From Pseudomonadales bacterium (GTDB lineage Bacteria; Pseudomonadota; Gammaproteobacteria; Pseudomonadales; JAHRWD01): 36,341 bases of DNA. A model generated the notes under the pieces. It was given only the letters and a program-made list of their open reading frames with translations. It was not told where the DNA came from and made no database searches. The position numbers were made by a program, and so were the translations under genes. Below are positions 34,565 to 36,341 of the stretch, one piece after another. The stretch is from positions 1-36,341 of the forward strand of contig JAESUM010000083.1 of NCBI GenBank assembly GCA_016763075.1, written 5' to 3'. How positions within the stretch are numbered: position 1 is the first letter of the stretch; each line of letters opens with the position of its first letter.

Positions 34565-36208
34565 ATGGATATGCATTTCGCAACAATGTGGGAACAGGTA
34601 TCGGATACCGTCGGCGACCGAATCGCTTTGATTCACGGCGACAACAAAGTCACATGGAGCGACTTCGAAAGCCGCGCCGCACGAGTCGCCGGATTCCTTA
34701 CCAAACAAGGCCATGGAGTCGACAGCAAAGCCGCAATTTATGCCTACAATAGCAACGAACATATCGAAGCTGAATTTGGTATTTTCAAAGTGCGCGGCGG
34801 CCCCATCAACGTGAATTATCGTTATTTGGCGGATGAACTCGTTTACCTGCTCGATAACTCAGACTCTGAAGTTATTTTCTTTCAAGGTTGTTTTGCAGAG
34901 CGTATTGCAGAAATCAGAGCCAAATTGCCCAACCTAAAAACTCTCATTCAAATCGATGATAACTCTGGCAGCGCACTGCTTGATGGCGCCTTCGATTATG
35001 AAACCATCATTGCTGAATCAGGCCCTATGCCGCGCATCGAACGTAGTGCCGATGACGTGTACATGCTGTACACCGGCGGTACAACCGGAATGCCTAAAGG
35101 CGTGATGTATCACAACGGCGAATTTTGTGGCGGCATGTTAGCGGCATTTGAAGCCCGTGGAATCAGCCCTCCCCCCGCTACCTTGGAAGAAGCTGCACAG
35201 GCAACGTTAAAACTTGCAGCAGCAGATGCATTACCAGTAACCCTATCGGCTTGCCCACTGATGCATGGCACCGGCATGTGGCTCGGCGCATTCATGCCTC
35301 TGGGAATGGGTGGCACCGTTGTAACCATCGACAACTCCAGTTTTAAGGCAGATGAACTGTGGGAAACCGTCGATAAAAACAACGTAACCGACATCATTAT
35401 TGTTGGCGATGCCTTCGGTAACCCAATGTTAGATTCTTTAACTAAGGCGAAAGCTGAAAACCGCGAATACGATATTTCCTCGGTTCAATTCATCTCTTCA
35501 TCTGGCGTTATGTGGACTCAAGAAGTCAAAAAAGGCCTACTTGAATATGGCGATATGATTCTAAGCGATGCGCTTGGCTCAACCGAAGGTGGTATGGCCC
35601 GTAGCATTACTACTCGCGCAAATGCCGAAGGCACTGCAGAATTCGAGCTGATGGAAACTTCAAAAGTATTTGATGAAAACGACAAAGAGGTGGTTCCTGG
35701 TTCTAACGTAACCGGCATGGTTGCCAACGGTGGCCGAGTACCGATTGGATACTACAAAGATCCGGTTAAATCAGCTGCAACCTTTCGTGAAATCGATGGC
35801 CAGCGTTATTCATTCCCCGGCGATTTTGCGACAGTTGCGGCCGATGGCAAAATCAAGTTATTGGGTCGAGGCTCCATGTGTATTAACACCATGGGTGAAA
35901 AAGTATTTCCGGAAGAAGTCGAAGAGGCCATTAAAACCCACCCCGCGATATATGACTGCCTTGTCGCTGGTGTGAAAGACCCAAAGTTTGGCGAGCGAGT
36001 CACTGCGGTGGTTTCAACTCGGCCTGGAATGTCGGCAACTGAGGCTGATGTCGTCGAGCATGTTAAAACTCGACTGGCCGGTTACAAAAAACCCAAAAAC
36101 GTTTTCTTTGTCGAAGTGGTTCAACGCGCCACTAACGGTAAAGCCGACTATAAATGGGCCAAAGCTAAAGCAGCTGAAGAAGCCATAAAAGTTGGTGTTG
36201 GCGCGTAA
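34565..36208 (+). CDS. Acyl-CoA synthetase (ANL superfamily AMP-forming ligase)
   Basis: Activates a carboxylic acid to its acyl-CoA through an acyl-adenylate. The preferred ATG at 34565 gives 547 residues, with GGGG nine bases upstream; a TTG at 34544 would add seven. The ATP-binding loop is YTGGTTGMPKGV at about 169-180, the A5-type motif is SDALGSTEGG, and the hinge-side motif is YSFPGDFATVAADGKIKLLG with RGSMCINTMGEKVFPEEVEEA. The C-terminal catalytic lysine lies in RATNGKADYKW. It resembles long-chain or steroid-type FadD enzymes, but the substrate cannot be read. Beside ETF-QO, it fits a fatty acid or ring-acid oxidation role. Confidence 0.9.
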   Translation: MDMHFATMWEQVSDTVGDRIALIHGDNKVTWSDFESRAARVAGFLTKQGHGVDSKAAIYAYNSNEHIEAEFGIFKVRGGPINVNYRYLADELVYLLDNSDSEVIFFQGCFAERIAEIRAKLPNLKTLIQIDDNSGSALLDGAFDYETIIAESGPMPRIERSADDVYMLYTGGTTGMPKGVMYHNGEFCGGMLAAFEARGISPPPATLEEAAQATLKLAAADALPVTLSACPLMHGTGMWLGAFMPLGMGGTVVTIDNSSFKADELWETVDKNNVTDIIIVGDAFGNPMLDSLTKAKAENREYDISSVQFISSSGVMWTQEVKKGLLEYGDMILSDALGSTEGGMARSITTRANAEGTAEFELMETSKVFDENDKEVVPGSNVTGMVANGGRVPIGYYKDPVKSAATFREIDGQRYSFPGDFATVAADGKIKLLGRGSMCINTMGEKVFPEEVEEAIKTHPAIYDCLVAGVKDPKFGERVTAVVSTRPGMSATEADVVEHVKTRLAGYKKPKNVFFVEVVQRATNGKADYKWAKAKAAEEAIKVGVGA

Positions 36209-36231
36209 ACGCCACAGCATTACTGAAAAAC

Positions 36232-36272
36232 ACTGCGTACTGTTTGGGTTTAATCAAGCAGTACGCAGTTTA
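36232..36272 (+). terminator. Candidate terminator of the acyl-CoA synthetase
   Basis: ACTGCGTACTG (36232-36242) pairs perfectly with CAGTACGCAGT (36259-36269), forming an 11-bp stem with a 16-base loop, followed by a short TTAT. It is 24 bases after the stop. The long loop and weak T run make strength uncertain. Confidence 0.55.
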
Positions 36273-36341
36273 TCTAATCGCCATCTACCTTATCAAGCTT
36301 AAAGAATACACCGCTACTCCAAACACCAAACCAATCTACAC

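Noticed and set aside
1-36341. tRNA, rRNA or prophage genes
   Set aside because: No cloverleaf-like, rRNA-like or phage structural sequences were recognised on reading; this is a visual judgement without a search tool.

Overview
The window looks like the chromosome of a marine-type gammaproteobacterium (Pseudomonadales, Cellvibrionales or Oceanospirillales-like). This rests on gene content and order: a ccmABCDEF cytochrome c maturation operon beside a FliK-like/FlhB-C-like pair, mfd near a polysaccharide deacetylase and csiV, a methylthioinosine/methylthioadenosine phosphorylase, pabB next to a NudL-type NUDIX gene, ThrH, and etfBA divergent from ETF:ubiquinone oxidoreductase. Taxonomy is inferred; no rRNA gene is present.

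Layout. 1-3709 (minus): ccmA, ccmB, ccmC, ccmD, ccmE and the N-terminal part of ccmF, which runs off the left edge. 3849-6945 (plus): a FliK-like protein, a small FlhB C-domain homologue and a HIT/GalT-like nucleotidyltransferase. 6981-8693 is a mobile-element graveyard: a truncated, frameshifted RAYT-type transposase remnant next to a decayed IS481-family element with recognisable ends. 8922-12714 is accessory-looking: a GT-C membrane glycosyltransferase, a small (Arg-Glu)n ORF on a hexamer microsatellite, a frameshifted porin, a geneless 0.5-kb stretch and a frameshifted methyltransferase. 12796-21155 is housekeeping: a Bax-type hydrolase, polysaccharide deacetylase, mfd, cytochrome b561, a frameshifted cytochrome c' and csiV. 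21206-25259 (minus) holds MTA/MTI phosphorylase, rfbA, ugd, cysC and tusA, which together suggest activated sugar and activated sulfate supply. 25399-27410 (minus) is prpB-prpC. 27730-29802 (plus) is pabB-nudL, converging on thrH. 30575-36208 is the fatty acid/amino acid electron-transfer block: etfBA (minus), then ETF-QO and an acyl-CoA synthetase (plus).

The genes fall into three linked themes: cytochrome c assembly and use (ccm, cytochrome c', b561); acyl-CoA and propionyl-CoA oxidation feeding the quinone pool (etf, ETF-QO, acyl-CoA ligase, prpBC); and envelope or polysaccharide work (FliK/FlhB-like, deacetylase, Bax, CsiV, rfbA, ugd, cysC, GT-C).

The most notable overall signal is that three otherwise well-preserved genes (porin, methyltransferase, cytochrome c'), plus the RAYT remnant, are each broken by exactly one base in a short A/T homopolymer. 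Either recent decay or sequencing error explains this, and it should be settled before they are called pseudogenes. I found no tRNA, rRNA, CRISPR array or prophage, and no convincing wholly new multigene system.
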